NCBI GenBank assembly: GCA_014208095.1
Contig: JACHMT010000001.1
Location: 1,612,001-1,676,000 of the forward strand
DNA from: Actinospineispora eucalypti
GTDB lineage: Bacteria; Actinomycetota; Actinomycetes; Mycobacteriales; Pseudonocardiaceae
Length of the DNA: 64,000 bases
Direction of reading: 5' to 3'
A program made the translations under genes and the position numbers. Of this stretch, positions 43,035-52,437 are shown piece by piece. The notes under the pieces are model-generated. The model searched no databases and had not been told where the DNA came from. It saw only the letters and a list, made by a program, of their open reading frames with translations. Position 1 is the stretch's first letter. Each line of letters starts with the position of its first letter.

Positions 43035-44387
43035 ATGAGTACCGCACTGGTGTGGCAGATCGTGCTCGCCGTGCTGTTGGTGCCGCTGGCCGGGCTGTTC
43101 GCCGCCGCCGACGCCTCGCTGGGCGAGGTGTCCCGGGCCAGGGTGGACGCGTTGGTGCGGGCGCGCCGCACCGGCGCGCGCCAGCTGGCCGCCGTGGTGG
43201 CCGACCGCCCCCGGTACGTGAACCTGTTGCTGCTGCTGCGGCTGGCCTGCGAGACGGTGGCCACGGTGCTGGCCACGGTGGTGGCCGTCCAGCTGATCAC
43301 CCCCGGCTGGCTGGGTGCGGTGGCCGCCGGGGCGATCATGCTGGTGGTCAGCTACGTGCTGGTCGGGGTGGGTCCGCGCACCATCGGCCGGCAGCACCCG
43401 TACGGCATCGGCCTGCTGCTCGCCGCGCCGGTGCGCGCACTGGCCGCGTTGCTCGGCCCGCTCACCCGGCTGCTGATCATCGTGGGCAACGCGATCACCC
43501 CCGGACCCGGTTTCCGCGAGGGTCCGTTCTCCACCGAGGTGGAGCTGCGCGAGGCGGTGGACCTGGCCGGCGCGCGCGGGGTGGTGGCCGAGGACGAGCG
43601 GCAGATGATCCACTCGGTGTTCGAGCTGGGCGACACGCCCTGCCGGGACGTGATGGTGCCGCGCACCGAGCTGATCTGGATCGAGCGGGACAAGGGCGTG
43701 CGGGACGGCCTGACCCTGGCCTTGCGCAGCGGCTACTCGCGCATTCCGGTGCTCGGCGAGAGCGTGGACGACGTGGTCGGCGTGGCCTACCTGAAGGATC
43801 TGGCCGCCGCCGGGGAGGACACCGAGGAAAACGCCGGGCGCACGGTCGGCGACGTGATGCGCCCGGCCACCTTCGTGCCGGACTCCAAGCCGGCCGGCGA
43901 CCTGCTCAAGGAGATGCAGCGCAGCCGCTCGCACATGGCCATCGTGGTGGACGAGTACGGGGGCACCGCCGGCGTCGTGACCATCGAGGACATCCTCGAG
44001 GAGATCGTCGGGGAGATCACCGACGAGTACGACACCGAGGAGATCCAGCCGGTCCAGCAGGTGGACGAGCACGCCGTGCGGGTGGCCGCCCGGCTGCCGG
44101 TGGCCGACCTCGCGGAGCTGTTCGGCACCGGGATGGAACCGGAGCTGACCGAGGCCGACGTGGACACCGTGGGCGGCCTGCTGGCCCAGCGGCTGGGCCG
44201 GGTGCCGCTGCCCGGCTCGCGGGCCGAGGTGGCCGGGCTGCGCCTGCTCGCCGAGGGCGGCAAGGACGCGCGCGGCCGGATCCGGATCACCACCGTGCTG
44301 GTCACCCCGGTGAGCGGGGACCCTGAGCCGAAGACCGAAGCCGCCGGTGCGTCCGAGCGGCGGGAGGGGAGCGATGTCGCAAGCTGA
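43035..44387 (+). CDS. CNNM/CorC-type membrane protein with CBS domains
   Basis: This 450-residue protein has an N-terminal CNNM (DUF21) membrane domain (about 1-180), a CBS pair ([73 protein letters not shown]) and a C-terminal CorC_HlyC domain ([20 protein letters not shown]). Such proteins take part in Mg2+/Co2+ transport. It corresponds to Rv2366c. It starts 7 nt after ybeY. Confidence 0.94.
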   Translation: MSTALVWQIVLAVLLVPLAGLFAAADASLGEVSRARVDALVRARRTGARQLAAVVADRPRYVNLLLLLRLACETVATVLATVVAVQLITPGWLGAVAAGAIMLVVSYVLVGVGPRTIGRQHPYGIGLLLAAPVRALAALLGPLTRLLIIVGNAITPGPGFREGPFSTEVELREAVDLAGARGVVAEDERQMIHSVFELGDTPCRDVMVPRTELIWIERDKGVRDGLTLALRSGYSRIPVLGESVDDVVGVAYLKDLAAAGEDTEENAGRTVGDVMRPATFVPDSKPAGDLLKEMQRSRSHMAIVVDEYGGTAGVVTIEDILEEIVGEITDEYDTEEIQPVQQVDEHAVRVAARLPVADLAELFGTGMEPELTEADVDTVGGLLAQRLGRVPLPGSRAEVAGLRLLAEGGKDARGRIRITTVLVTPVSGDPEPKTEAAGASERREGSDVAS

Positions 44388-44724
44388 CGGCCTGGACCCG
44401 GAAGACCAGAAGATAGTCACGCTGGCCCGGGCGGTGCGCGCGCGCACCGGCGCCGCCGAGGGTGCGGCGATCCGGGACACCGACGGGCGCACCTACTCCG
44501 CCGCCACCGTCTCGCTGCCCTCGCTGAAGCTGTCCGCGCTGCAGGCCGCCGTGGCCGCCGCCGTGTCCAGCGGGGCGCCCGGGCTGGAGGCGGCCGCCGT
44601 GGTCAACGCGGAAGCCGGTGCGCCGGACGACGCCTCGGTGGCGGCGGTGCGGGACCTGGCGCCCGCCGCACCGGTGCTGCTGGCCGATGCCGCCGGGGAG
44701 GTCCGCTCGGTGCTCGCTCCTTGA
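44374..44724 (+). CDS. Cytidine deaminase-like small protein
   Basis: The protein (116 residues) has the fold outline of cytidine deaminases ([57 protein letters not shown]) but lacks the catalytic His/Cys-Glu and PCxxC zinc motifs, so it is probably not an active deaminase. It occupies the position of Rv2365c before era. The ATG at 44374 overlaps the end of the CNNM gene by 14 nt. Confidence 0.8.
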   Translation: MSQADGLDPEDQKIVTLARAVRARTGAAEGAAIRDTDGRTYSAATVSLPSLKLSALQAAVAAAVSSGAPGLEAAAVVNAEAGAPDDASVAAVRDLAPAAPVLLADAAGEVRSVLAP

Positions 44725-45905
44725 GCACCCCGCGCTTTGACGTAGTGGTCGTCGGCGCGGGGATCGTGGGCCTGGCCACCGCGCGCGCCCTGCTCGCGGC
44801 CGGTCGCACGGTCGCGGTGGTGGAGGCCGAACCGACCGTCGCCGCGCACCAGACCGGGCACAACTCGAACGTGATCCACTCCGGGCTGTACTACCGCCCG
44901 GGCAGCTACAAGGCGCGGCTGGCGGTGGCCGGCCGGGACGAGACGGTGGCCTTCTGCCGCACCCACGACCTGCCGCACCGGGTGGCCGGCAAGCTGGTGG
45001 TCGCGACGGAGGCCGAGGAGCTGCCCCGGCTGGCCGAGCTGGCCCGGCGGGGCATGGCCAACGGGGTGGAGTGCCACGAGCTGTCCGCCGCCGAGGCGCG
45101 CCGGTACGAGCCGAACGTGCGCGCGCTGGCCGCCCTGCGCGTCCCGGGCACCGGGGTCTGCGACTTCCGGCTGGTCGCGGTTCGGCTGGCCGAGCTGTTC
45201 GAGGAGGGCGGCGGCACGTTGCTGCTCGCCCGCCGGGTGACCCGGTTGGTGCGGCGGCGGGCCGACGTGGTGGTGCGCACTCGAGGGGGCGAGCTGCTGG
45301 CGAAGCGGGTGGTGGCCTGCGCCGGGTTGCGCTGCGACGAACTGGCCCGGGGCAGCGGGGCGGACCCGGGGGTGCGCATCGTGCCGTTCCGGGGCGAGTA
45401 CGCCGAGCTGCTCGTCGACGACCTGGTCCGCGAGCTGATCTACCCGGTGCCCGACCCGGGGCTGCCGTTCCTGGGCGTGCACGCCACCCGGGGCGTGGAC
45501 GGGCACGTGCACGTGGGGCCGAACGCGGTGCTCGCGCTGGCCCGGGAGGGCTACCGGTGGGGAGTGGTGCGGCCGGGCGAGCTGGCGGCCACGCTGGCCT
45601 ACCCGGGCCTGCACCGGCTGGCCCGCCGGCACTGGCGCCTGGGTGTGGACGAGGTGCGTGGTTCCCTGTCCCGCCAGGTCATGGCCGAGCGGGTGCGCCG
45701 GATGTTGCCCGACGTGCGCGCCGAGGACCTGGAGCCGGCCGGCGCCGGCGTGCGCGCGCAGGCGGTGCGCCCGGACGGGACGCTGGTGGACGACTTCCTG
45801 TTCGTGCCGGACGGCCCGGTGCTGCACGTGTTGAACGCGCCTTCCCCGGCCGCGACCGCCGCGCTCCCGATCGGACGGGAGATCGCCGCGCGCCTGGCGG
45901 GTTAA
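44721..45905 (+). CDS. lhgO: L-2-hydroxyglutarate oxidase
   Basis: This FAD-dependent enzyme oxidises L-2-hydroxyglutarate to 2-oxoglutarate, repairing a side product of metabolism. The 394-residue protein starts with a Rossmann FAD motif (FDVVVVGAGIVGLATARAL), then GHNSNVIHSGLYYRPGSYKA, IVPFRGEYAELL and GLPFLGVHATRGVDGHVHVG, all typical of LhgO. The TTG start at 44721 overlaps the previous stop (TTGA). It is convergent with the TetR gene, overlapping by 4 nt. It is absent from this position in the mycobacterial cluster. Confidence 0.92.
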   Translation: MSTPRFDVVVVGAGIVGLATARALLAAGRTVAVVEAEPTVAAHQTGHNSNVIHSGLYYRPGSYKARLAVAGRDETVAFCRTHDLPHRVAGKLVVATEAEELPRLAELARRGMANGVECHELSAAEARRYEPNVRALAALRVPGTGVCDFRLVAVRLAELFEEGGGTLLLARRVTRLVRRRADVVVRTRGGELLAKRVVACAGLRCDELARGSGADPGVRIVPFRGEYAELLVDDLVRELIYPVPDPGLPFLGVHATRGVDGHVHVGPNAVLALAREGYRWGVVRPGELAATLAYPGLHRLARRHWRLGVDEVRGSLSRQVMAERVRRMLPDVRAEDLEPAGAGVRAQAVRPDGTLVDDFLFVPDGPVLHVLNAPSPAATAALPIGREIAARLAG

Positions 45906-46498
45906 CGAGGGAGGCGGCCGACCAGCATCAGGAGGGTGTCGGCCAGTTCGTCGAGGGCGGTTTCCAGGTCGGCGCCGGTGCGGCCCGAGCACCACGCCGG
46001 GGCCTGGGACATGGCGGCGTGCATGCAGCGCAGCGCCGGGTCCACGCCGGTCACGGTGAACTCGCCGGTCGCCACGCCCTCCTCCACGATGACGCGGAAC
46101 ACCCGGTCGTGCCGGCGGCGCATCTCCTTGATCCGCGCGCGATGTTCCGCCGGCCACTCCCGGGGCGCCAGGAACAGCCGCAGCGCCGCCGGGTACTCGC
46201 ACACCGCGATCCGGCTGTGCTCGCGCAGCAGCGCGCGCAGCCGTTCGGTGGCGGACCCCTCCGCCGGCAGGGCCTCCAACCGGTCCGTCCAGTCGTTGCC
46301 CAGGGTCTCGATGGCGGCCGTGCCCAGCTCGTCCTTGCTGGCGAAGTAGTAGTACAGCGAGCCCTTGGTGACGTCCAGCCGGTCCGCCACGTCCTCCAGG
46401 CTGACGCCCTCGTAGCCGCGTTCGCCGAACAGCTCGGCGGCGGCGGTCAGGATCTCCTGGATCCGCCGTCCGCGTTTGCGTTCCACCCGGTCAGACAT
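45902..46498 (-). CDS. TetR-family repressor of the badI-badH unit
   Basis: The protein (198 residues) has the N-terminal TetR helix-turn-helix: IQEILTAAAELFGERGYEGV, SLEDVADRLDVTKGSLYYYF. The C-terminal ligand domain is unspecific. It is divergent from the badI-like gene with a 72-nt intergenic region that holds an inverted repeat, so it probably controls the pair; by analogy the effector would be an acyl-CoA of the pathway. Confidence 0.9.
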   Translation of the reverse strand: MSDRVERKRGRRIQEILTAAAELFGERGYEGVSLEDVADRLDVTKGSLYYYFASKDELGTAAIETLGNDWTDRLEALPAEGSATERLRALLREHSRIAVCEYPAALRLFLAPREWPAEHRARIKEMRRRHDRVFRVIVEEGVATGEFTVTGVDPALRCMHAAMSQAPAWCSGRTGADLETALDELADTLLMLVGRLPR

Positions 46499-46518
46499 CG
46501 ACCCGACGGTATCACTTT

Positions 46519-46543
46519 GAAGTCATGTTCAGCTATTGACTTC
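46519..46543. promoter_or_regulatory. Putative TetR operator
   Basis: GAAGTCA (46519-46525) and TGACTTC (46537-46543) form a perfect 7-bp inverted repeat with 11 bp between, 27 nt before the badI-like ATG and about 20 nt from the TetR ATG. The region is A/T-rich compared with everything around it. Confidence 0.6.
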
Positions 46544-46570
46544 TAATTCAAAATTTAGCAGCCTGGTCAA

Positions 46571-47380
46571 ATGGCATGGGACCCGAGCAACTGCACCGAC
46601 ATCCGCTACGAACCGGACGGTCCGGTCGCCGTCATCACCATCGACCGGCCGGAGCGCTACAACGCGTTCCGGGGGCGCACCGTGGACGAGCTGGTCGCCG
46701 CGTTCCGCGCGGCGTGGGCCGACCGGTCGATCCAGGCGGTAATCCTCACCGGCGCCGGGGACAAGGCGTTCTGCACCGGCGGTGACGTCAAGCAACGGGC
46801 CGAGACCGGCGACTACGGGCCGACGGAGAGCGGCATGTTCGAGATCGGCTACCTGCACAAGCTGATCCGGGACGTGCCGAAACCGGTGATCGCCGCCGTG
46901 AACGGCCTCGCGGTCGGGGGCGGGCACGTGCTGCACGTGCTGTGCGACGTGTCCATCGCCGCCGAGCACGCCCGGTTCGGGCAGGCCGGACCCCGGGTGG
47001 GGTCGTTCGACGCCGGCTTCGGCTCCGCCTACCTGGCCAGGGTCGTCGGCGAGAAGAAGGCCAGGGAGATGTGGTACTGGTGCCGGCTCTACGACGCCGC
47101 GCAGGCCGAGCGGATGGGCCTGGTGAACGCGGTGGTGCCGGGCGAGCGGTTGCTGGACGAGGCGAAGGCGTGGGCGTTCGAGGTGGCGGAGAAGAGCCCG
47201 ACGGCGATCCGCTTCCTCAAGCAGTCGTTCAACGCGGACACCGACCACCAGGCCGGGCTGAGCAACCTGGCGATGTCCGCGCTGGACCTGTTCACCGCGT
47301 CCCCGGAAGGGTTGGAGGGCGCCGCCGCGTTCGCGGAGAAGCGCAAGCCCGACTTCGCCCGCCACGTCGTCGGACACTGA
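46571..47380 (+). CDS. badI: BadI-like 2-ketocyclohexanecarboxyl-CoA hydrolase (crotonase family)
   Basis: This 269-residue crotonase-fold protein resembles Rhodopseudomonas BadI along its length: YNAFRGRTVDELVAAF, AGDKAFCTGGDVKQ, LHKLIRDVPKPVIAAVNGLA, RFGQAGPRVGSFDAGFGSAY, LARVVGEKKAREMWYW and EKRKPDFARHVV. BadI opens the ring of 2-ketocyclohexanecarboxyl-CoA to give pimeloyl-CoA. A plain enoyl-CoA hydratase is the alternative, but the adjacent BadH-like gene favours BadI. 13 nt separate the two. MenB-type naphthoate synthase is also related and less likely. Confidence 0.8.
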   Translation: MAWDPSNCTDIRYEPDGPVAVITIDRPERYNAFRGRTVDELVAAFRAAWADRSIQAVILTGAGDKAFCTGGDVKQRAETGDYGPTESGMFEIGYLHKLIRDVPKPVIAAVNGLAVGGGHVLHVLCDVSIAAEHARFGQAGPRVGSFDAGFGSAYLARVVGEKKAREMWYWCRLYDAAQAERMGLVNAVVPGERLLDEAKAWAFEVAEKSPTAIRFLKQSFNADTDHQAGLSNLAMSALDLFTASPEGLEGAAAFAEKRKPDFARHVVGH

Positions 47381-47393
47381 GGGGACGCGCGAA

Positions 47394-48140
47394 ATGGGCA
47401 GGTTGGAAGACCGGATCGCCATGGTGACCGGCGCCGGGCGCGGCATCGGGCGGGCCATCGCGGAGAAGTTCGCCGCCGAGGGGGCCACCGTGGTCGCCCT
47501 GGACATCGACGGGGAGACCGCGTCGGACACCGCCAAGACGATCGGTGGTGGCGCGGTGGGCCTGGTGCTGGATGTCACTGACCGCGCGGCGGTGGCCGAG
47601 GTGACCGCCGAGGTGCATCGCCGGTTCGGGCGGATCGACGTGCTGGTGAACAACGCCGGCTGGGACAAGATCGGGCCGTTCACGGAGTCCGACCCGGCCG
47701 ACTGGGACCGGATCATCGCGATCAACCTGTACGGGGTGCTGCACACCAGCCGGGCGGTGCTGCCGCTCATGGCCGAGCGCGGCTACGGCGCGGTGGTGAA
47801 CCTGGCCTCGGACGCCGGTCGGGTCGGTTCCTCCGGCGAGGCGGTCTACTCGGCGGCCAAGGGCGGCGTGATCGCGTTCAGCAAGACCATGGCCCGGGAG
47901 ATGGCCCGGAGCGGGCCGAGGGTGAACTGCGTCTGCCCCGGCCCGACCGACACCGCGCTGTTCGCCTCGCTCGGCGGGGACCAGCCGAAGCTGCGCGAGT
48001 CGCTGATCAGGGCGATCCCGCTGCGCCGGCTGGCCGAGCCGGCGGACATCGCCAACACAGTGGCCTTCCTGGCCTCCGACGAGGCCTGCTTCCTCACGGG
48101 CCAGACGGTGAGTGTCAGCGGGGGCCTGACGATGGCATGA
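47394..48140 (+). CDS. badH: BadH-like 2-hydroxycyclohexanecarboxyl-CoA dehydrogenase (SDR)
   Basis: This 248-residue SDR has TGAGRGIGRAIAEKFAAEG (NAD site), LVNNAGWDKIGPFTESDPAD, NLASDAGRVGSSGEAVYSAA (Ser and Tyr), AKGGVIAFSKTMAREMA (Lys) and VCPGPTDTALFASL. The NNAGWD, RVGSSGEAVY and CPGPTDTAL stretches match BadH closely. It would oxidise 2-hydroxycyclohexanecarboxyl-CoA to the keto form, the substrate of BadI, so the pair performs consecutive steps. Enzymes for ring activation (AliA/BadJ/BadK type) are not in the window. Confidence 0.8.
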   Translation: MGRLEDRIAMVTGAGRGIGRAIAEKFAAEGATVVALDIDGETASDTAKTIGGGAVGLVLDVTDRAAVAEVTAEVHRRFGRIDVLVNNAGWDKIGPFTESDPADWDRIIAINLYGVLHTSRAVLPLMAERGYGAVVNLASDAGRVGSSGEAVYSAAKGGVIAFSKTMAREMARSGPRVNCVCPGPTDTALFASLGGDQPKLRESLIRAIPLRRLAEPADIANTVAFLASDEACFLTGQTVSVSGGLTMA

Positions 48141-48153
48141 CTACCCTCAGCGG

Positions 48154-49053
48154 GTGTCTTCCGAACACCGGTCCGGCTTCGCCTGCTTCGTCGGCCGCCC
48201 CAACGCGGGCAAGTCCACCCTGACCAACGCGCTGGTCGGCGGGAAGGTGGCGATCACCTCCAGCCGCCCGCAGACCACCCGGCACGCCATCCGGGGCATC
48301 CTGCGCCGGCCGGACGCCCAGCTGGTCATCGTGGACACGCCGGGCCTGCACAAGCCGCGCACGCTGCTGGGCAGCCGGCTCAACGACGTGGTCCGGGAGA
48401 CCTGGGCCGAGGTGGACGTGATCGGCTTCTGCGTGCCGGCGGACGCGCCGGTCGGCCGGGGCGACCAGTTCATCGTCAACGAGCTGCGGTCGGTGGCCAG
48501 GCGCACCCCGGTGATCGGCGTGGTGACCAAGACCGACCTGGCCGCCCCGCCGGTGGTGGCGGAGCGGCTGGTCCAGCTGGGCGAGCTGATGGACTTCGCG
48601 GAGATCGTGCCCTGCTCGGCGGTGGACGGCTTCCAGCTGAACACCGTGTCCGACCTGCTGGTCGCCCGCCTGCCCGAGGGGCCGCCGCTCTACCCGGACG
48701 GCGAGCTGACCGATGAGCCGGAGGCCACGCTGGTGGCCGAGCTGGTCCGGGAGGCCGCGCTGGAAGGGGTGCGCGACGAGCTGCCGCACTCGCTGGCCGT
48801 GCTGGTCGAGGAGATGATCCCGCACGAGGGCCGGGACGACATGCTGGACGTGCACGCGATCATCTACGTAGAGCGGCAGAGCCAGAAGGGCATCATCATC
48901 GGCAAGGGCGGCGCCCGGCTCAAAGAGGTCGGCACCGCCGCGCGCCGGCAGATCGAGGCGCTGCTCGGCACCAAGATCTACCTGGACCTGCACGTCACCG
49001 TGGCCAAGGACTGGCAGCGCGACCCCAAACAGCTCCGCAAACTGGGTTTCTAG
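48154..49053 (+). CDS. era: GTPase Era
   Basis: Era binds 16S rRNA and assists 30S maturation. The 299-residue protein has G1 GRPNAGKSTLTNAL, G2/G3 SRPQTTRHAIRG and VIVDTPGLHKPR, G4 VVTKTDL, and a C-terminal KH domain (KGIIIGKGGARLKEVGTAAR, LLGTKIYLDLHVTVAKDWQ). The GTG start is at 48154. Its 3' end overlaps the convergent DUF4190 gene by 4 nt. It lies in the canonical neighbourhood with ybeY and recO. Confidence 0.96.
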   Translation: MSSEHRSGFACFVGRPNAGKSTLTNALVGGKVAITSSRPQTTRHAIRGILRRPDAQLVIVDTPGLHKPRTLLGSRLNDVVRETWAEVDVIGFCVPADAPVGRGDQFIVNELRSVARRTPVIGVVTKTDLAAPPVVAERLVQLGELMDFAEIVPCSAVDGFQLNTVSDLLVARLPEGPPLYPDGELTDEPEATLVAELVREAALEGVRDELPHSLAVLVEEMIPHEGRDDMLDVHAIIYVERQSQKGIIIGKGGARLKEVGTAARRQIEALLGTKIYLDLHVTVAKDWQRDPKQLRKLGF

Positions 49054-49382
49054 ATGTCCGTTCGGGCGGTCAGGATGCCGGGGCCGAAGAACAGGATGAG
49101 CAGCGCGAACACGAGTACCGCGAACACGGTGAGCACGCCGTTGATGATCACGCCGGCGAGGGCCAGGCCGGCGCCCCGTTCGTCCCGCTCCCGGATCTGC
49201 TTGCGGGCCAGCATCCCGCACACGATTCCGGCCGGCCAGAATACGAAGATCAGAACCAGGGAGACGATTGCCAACACGTTGATCGGCGGGTCCGGCTGAA
49301 CCAGCGGCGGGGACCAGCTCGGCGGGGGTTCGGCGGTGATGGCGATGCTCCTTGCGCTGCCCGGGGAGAACCATGTTGGCAT
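49050..49382 (-). CDS. DUF4190-type small membrane protein
   Basis: The protein of 110 residues has two hydrophobic segments: VLAIVSLVLIFVFWPAGIVC and ALAGVIINGVLTVFAVLVFA, with the loop GMLARKQIRERDERGAGLAL typical of DUF4190. Function unknown; members are small inner-membrane proteins. The ATG at 49382 overlaps the recO upstream region divergently; upstream in-frame codons to 49583 are antisense to recO and rejected. Confidence 0.82.
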   Translation of the reverse strand: MPTWFSPGSARSIAITAEPPPSWSPPLVQPDPPINVLAIVSLVLIFVFWPAGIVCGMLARKQIRERDERGAGLALAGVIINGVLTVFAVLVFALLILFFGPGILTARTDI

Positions 49383-49419
49383 GTGTCCGGGTCGGGGCGG
49401 GTAGTGGGACGATGGACGG

Positions 49420-50151
49420 GTGACGTTGTGGCGCGACACCGGCGTGGTGCTGCGGGTGCAGAAGCTGGGCGAGGCGGACCGGATCGCCACGCTGCTCACC
49501 CGGCGCCGGGGCAAGGTGCGCGCGGTGGCCAAGGGCGTGCGGCGCACCCGGTCCCGCTGGGGGGCGCGGCTGGAGCCGTTCAACCACGTCGATGTGCAGT
49601 GTTACGTGGGCCGCAGCCTGGACGTGGTGACCCAGGCGCAGACCGTGGACGCGTTCGGGGCCGGCGTGATCGGTGACTACACCCGCTACACCACCGGCTG
49701 CGCCATCCTGGAGACCACCGACCGGCTGGCCGCCGAGGAGGGCGAGCCGGCGCTGCGCCTGTACCTGCTGCTGGTCGGCGCGCTGCGCGCACTGGCCGGC
49801 GGGGAGCGGGACGCCGCGCTGATCCTGGACGCGTTCCTGCTGCGCGCGATGGGTTACGCCGGGTGGGCGCCGGCGATCACCGAATGCGCCCGCTGCGCCG
49901 AGCCCGGCCCGCACCGCGCGTACAACGTGGCGGCCGGCGGGGCGGTGTGCGGGCGGTGCCGCCCGGCCGGCTCGGTGACGCCGTCGCCGGAGACGTTCGT
50001 GCTGCTGGACGCCCTGGTGCACGGCGACTGGTCGATCGCCGACGCGGCCACCTCCCCGGTCCGCCGGGACACCAGCGGGCTGGTCGCCGCGCACCTGCAG
50101 TGGCACCTGGAGCGGCAGCTGCGCTCCCTTCCCCTGGTGGAGCGCCGCTAG
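49420..50151 (+). CDS. recO: DNA repair protein RecO
   Basis: RecO loads RecA onto SSB-coated DNA with RecR. The 243-residue protein has the OB-fold N terminus (RDTGVVLRVQKLGEADRIAT, LLTRRRGKVRAVAKGVRRT) and a four-Cys zinc site (ECARCAEPGPH, AVCGRCRPAG). The GTG start at 49420 is in good family position. It lies between era and uppS as in mycobacteria. Confidence 0.95.
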   Translation: MTLWRDTGVVLRVQKLGEADRIATLLTRRRGKVRAVAKGVRRTRSRWGARLEPFNHVDVQCYVGRSLDVVTQAQTVDAFGAGVIGDYTRYTTGCAILETTDRLAAEEGEPALRLYLLLVGALRALAGGERDAALILDAFLLRAMGYAGWAPAITECARCAEPGPHRAYNVAAGGAVCGRCRPAGSVTPSPETFVLLDALVHGDWSIADAATSPVRRDTSGLVAAHLQWHLERQLRSLPLVERR

Positions 50152-50156
50152 CCGCG

Positions 50157-50993
50157 TCAAAGGCTGATCAGTAGCACCCCGGCGAGCACCACCGCGGCGG
50201 CCACCGCGCGCCGGTGGCCCAGTCGTTCGCCGAGGAACAGCGAGCCGATCAGTGCGCCGAACACGATGCTGGTCTCCCGCAGCGCGGCGACCGGGGCCAG
50301 CGCGCCGCTGGTCTGCGCCCACAGCACGATGGTGTAGGCGGCCAGCGCGACCACCCCGCCGACCACCCCGGGCACCGCGCACGCGCGAAACGACGCCAGC
50401 GCGCCGCCCCGCCGCCGGGCCAGCGCGATCAGCGGCATCGGCAACCCCTCGAGCAGGAACATCCAGCCGGAGTAGGCGAGCAGCGGGGCCTGGTTGACCC
50501 CGAGGCCGTCGACCACCGTGTACCCGGCGATCATCAACCCGGTGAGGGTGGCCACGCCGAGCGCCGGCAGCTGCTTTCGTCCCGGCAGGCCGCCGACCAG
50601 CACCAGCCCGAGCAGCCCGCCGGACACCGCGAGCACGCCGAGCAGCTCGGCCGGCGGCAGCGGGTGGTCCAGCAGGAACACCGAGACCAGCGCCACCACC
50701 CACGGCGAGGTGCCCCGGGCCAGCGGGTACATCTGGCTGAACTCGCCGAGCTCGTAGCTGGCCGCGAGCAGCAGGGCGTAGGCGACGTGCAGCACCGCCG
50801 AGGCGATGATGAACGGCCACGCGCCGGCCGGCGGCAGCCCGGCGAAGGCGATCATGACCGCCCCGCCGACCGCATCCACCAGGCCGATCAGCGAGATGCA
50901 GACCAGCCGGTCCGGCACGGCGTGGGCGAGGGAGTTCCAGATGGCGTGCAACAGGGCCGAGCCGAGTACCGCAAACACGATCAACGGGGTCAC
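50157..50993 (-). CDS. EamA/DMT-superfamily transporter
   Basis: The 278-residue protein has about ten hydrophobic segments in two EamA repeats: LLHAIWNSLAHAVPDRLVCI, MYPLARGTSPWVVALVSVFL, LLGVLAVSGGLLGLVLVGGL, LAPVAALRETSIVFGALIGS and LFLGERLGHRRAVAAAVVLA. Family members export amino acids or other metabolites; the substrate is unknown. It is convergent with recO (stop codons 5 nt apart) and divergent from uppS. Confidence 0.92.
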   Translation of the reverse strand: MTPLIVFAVLGSALLHAIWNSLAHAVPDRLVCISLIGLVDAVGGAVMIAFAGLPPAGAWPFIIASAVLHVAYALLLAASYELGEFSQMYPLARGTSPWVVALVSVFLLDHPLPPAELLGVLAVSGGLLGLVLVGGLPGRKQLPALGVATLTGLMIAGYTVVDGLGVNQAPLLAYSGWMFLLEGLPMPLIALARRRGGALASFRACAVPGVVGGVVALAAYTIVLWAQTSGALAPVAALRETSIVFGALIGSLFLGERLGHRRAVAAAVVLAGVLLISL

Positions 50994-51225
50994 CGGGAGG
51001 CTCCTCGGGTTGGGCCCGCCGGTAGGCGAGCGCGCACGATAAGGAGCCCTCAGGGCTTTTGTCCCGTCAGGTGTGGATCACACGTCGGTGTCCTGGCGCC
51101 GCTCGGACCGGCCCCCGCCGCCCTGATTGTCAATCCCAGTCGGGCGGCCGGCGGAACCCTAGGCGCAACCGTTCCCGACGGTACACGGTGCACGACGGCC
51201 GCGCGCGAGACGTAGGCTCACGGCC

Positions 51226-52032
51226 GTGCGTGCCTCTAAACCCGCCCACCCCGAAGCCCCGGCCCCGCACCCGTCCGGCGCCCTCCCCCCGGAGATCCCG
51301 AAGGACCAGGTCCCGAAGCACATCGCCCTGGTGATGGACGGCAACGGCCGGTGGGCGAACGCGCGCGGGCTGCCCCGCACCGAGGGCCACCGGATGGGCG
51401 AGGCCGCACTGATGGACGTCGCGCGCGGGTGCATCCAGCTGGGCGTGCGGTGGCTGTCCGCGTACGCGTTCTCCACGGAGAACTGGAAGCGCAGCCCCGA
51501 CGAGGTGCGGTTCCTGATGGGTTTCAACCGGGACGTGATCCGCCGCCGGGTGGACGAGATGCACTCCATGGGGGTCCGGGTGCGCTGGGCCGGCCGGCGC
51601 CCCCGGCTGTGGCGCAGTGTGATCAAGGAACTGGAGATCGCCGAGGAGAAGACCCGGCACAACGACGTGCTGACGCTGACCATGTGCGTCAACTACGGCG
51701 GCCGGGCGGAGATCGCCGACGCGGTGAAGCAGATCGCCCGGCTGGCCGCCGAGGGCCGGATCAAGCCGGACCGGGTGGACGAGCGGATGATCGCCCGCTA
51801 CCTGGACGAGCCGGACATGCCGGACGTGGACCTGTTCGTGCGCTCCTCCGGCGAGCAGCGCACCTCCAACTTCCTGCTGTGGCAGTCGGCGTACGCGGAG
51901 ATGGTCTTCCTGGACACGCTGTTCCCCGACTTCGACCGGCGGCACATCTGGGAGGCGTGCGAGATCTTCGCCGGCCGCAACCGGCGGTTCGGCGGGGCCG
52001 TGGACAAGGCATCGTCGGTGGTGGGCCCGTGA
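51226..52032 (+). CDS. uppS: Isoprenyl transferase (cis-prenyltransferase, UppS type)
   Basis: It makes the polyprenyl diphosphate carrier for cell-wall synthesis (Z,E-decaprenyl in mycobacteria). The 268-residue protein has [20 protein letters not shown] (catalytic Asp38), [27 protein letters not shown] and [20 protein letters not shown], plus a polar N-terminal extension. The start is GTG at 51226. It is followed by an overlapping YbjN-like gene, as Rv2361c-Rv2360c. Confidence 0.95.
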   Translation: MRASKPAHPEAPAPHPSGALPPEIPKDQVPKHIALVMDGNGRWANARGLPRTEGHRMGEAALMDVARGCIQLGVRWLSAYAFSTENWKRSPDEVRFLMGFNRDVIRRRVDEMHSMGVRVRWAGRRPRLWRSVIKELEIAEEKTRHNDVLTLTMCVNYGGRAEIADAVKQIARLAAEGRIKPDRVDERMIARYLDEPDMPDVDLFVRSSGEQRTSNFLLWQSAYAEMVFLDTLFPDFDRRHIWEACEIFAGRNRRFGGAVDKASSVVGP

Positions 52033-52433
52033 GCGGCGGGGCGGCCACCGCCGGCATGCTGGACACCGCCCGGCAGGCGCTGGAACGCTTCCACGAGGTG
52101 CGGGTGGACGACGACGGCGCGCTGTCCTTCCGGCACGGCGACGTGCCGTGCGCGTTGCAGGGCATCGAGCTGGCCGAGGGGTTGGTGGTGCTCAGCCTGA
52201 CCTGCGTGGTCGCCTGGGACCTGCCCGCCGACTCGACGGCCCCGCTGCGGCTGGCCGAGCGGGCCGGGCAGGGCATGTTCGGCACCCTCGGCGCGGTGCG
52301 CACCGACCAGGGCTGGGACGTCACCCTGCGCTACGTGTTCCCCGCCGGCGGCCTGGCCGCCGAACCCATGGGCACGCTGCTCATGCTGGTGGTGTCCACC
52401 GCGTCGCAGGTTCGTACCGAGCTGCTCGGCTGA
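52029..52433 (+). CDS. YbjN-like protein (Rv2360c position)
   Basis: This 134-residue protein ([74 protein letters not shown]) resembles the YbjN/type III chaperone-like fold and holds the position of Rv2360c. Function is unknown. GTG at 52029 overlaps the uppS stop (GTGA), so the two are translationally coupled. It is convergent with zur. Confidence 0.78.
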   Translation: MSGGAATAGMLDTARQALERFHEVRVDDDGALSFRHGDVPCALQGIELAEGLVVLSLTCVVAWDLPADSTAPLRLAERAGQGMFGTLGAVRTDQGWDVTLRYVFPAGGLAAEPMGTLLMLVVSTASQVRTELLG

Positions 52434-52437
52434 CGCC

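Noticed and set aside
48115-50820. A 901-codon open frame on the minus strand
   Set aside because: Antisense to era and recO and a different frame from the real DUF4190 and EamA genes; composition is Arg/Gly/His-rich without motifs.
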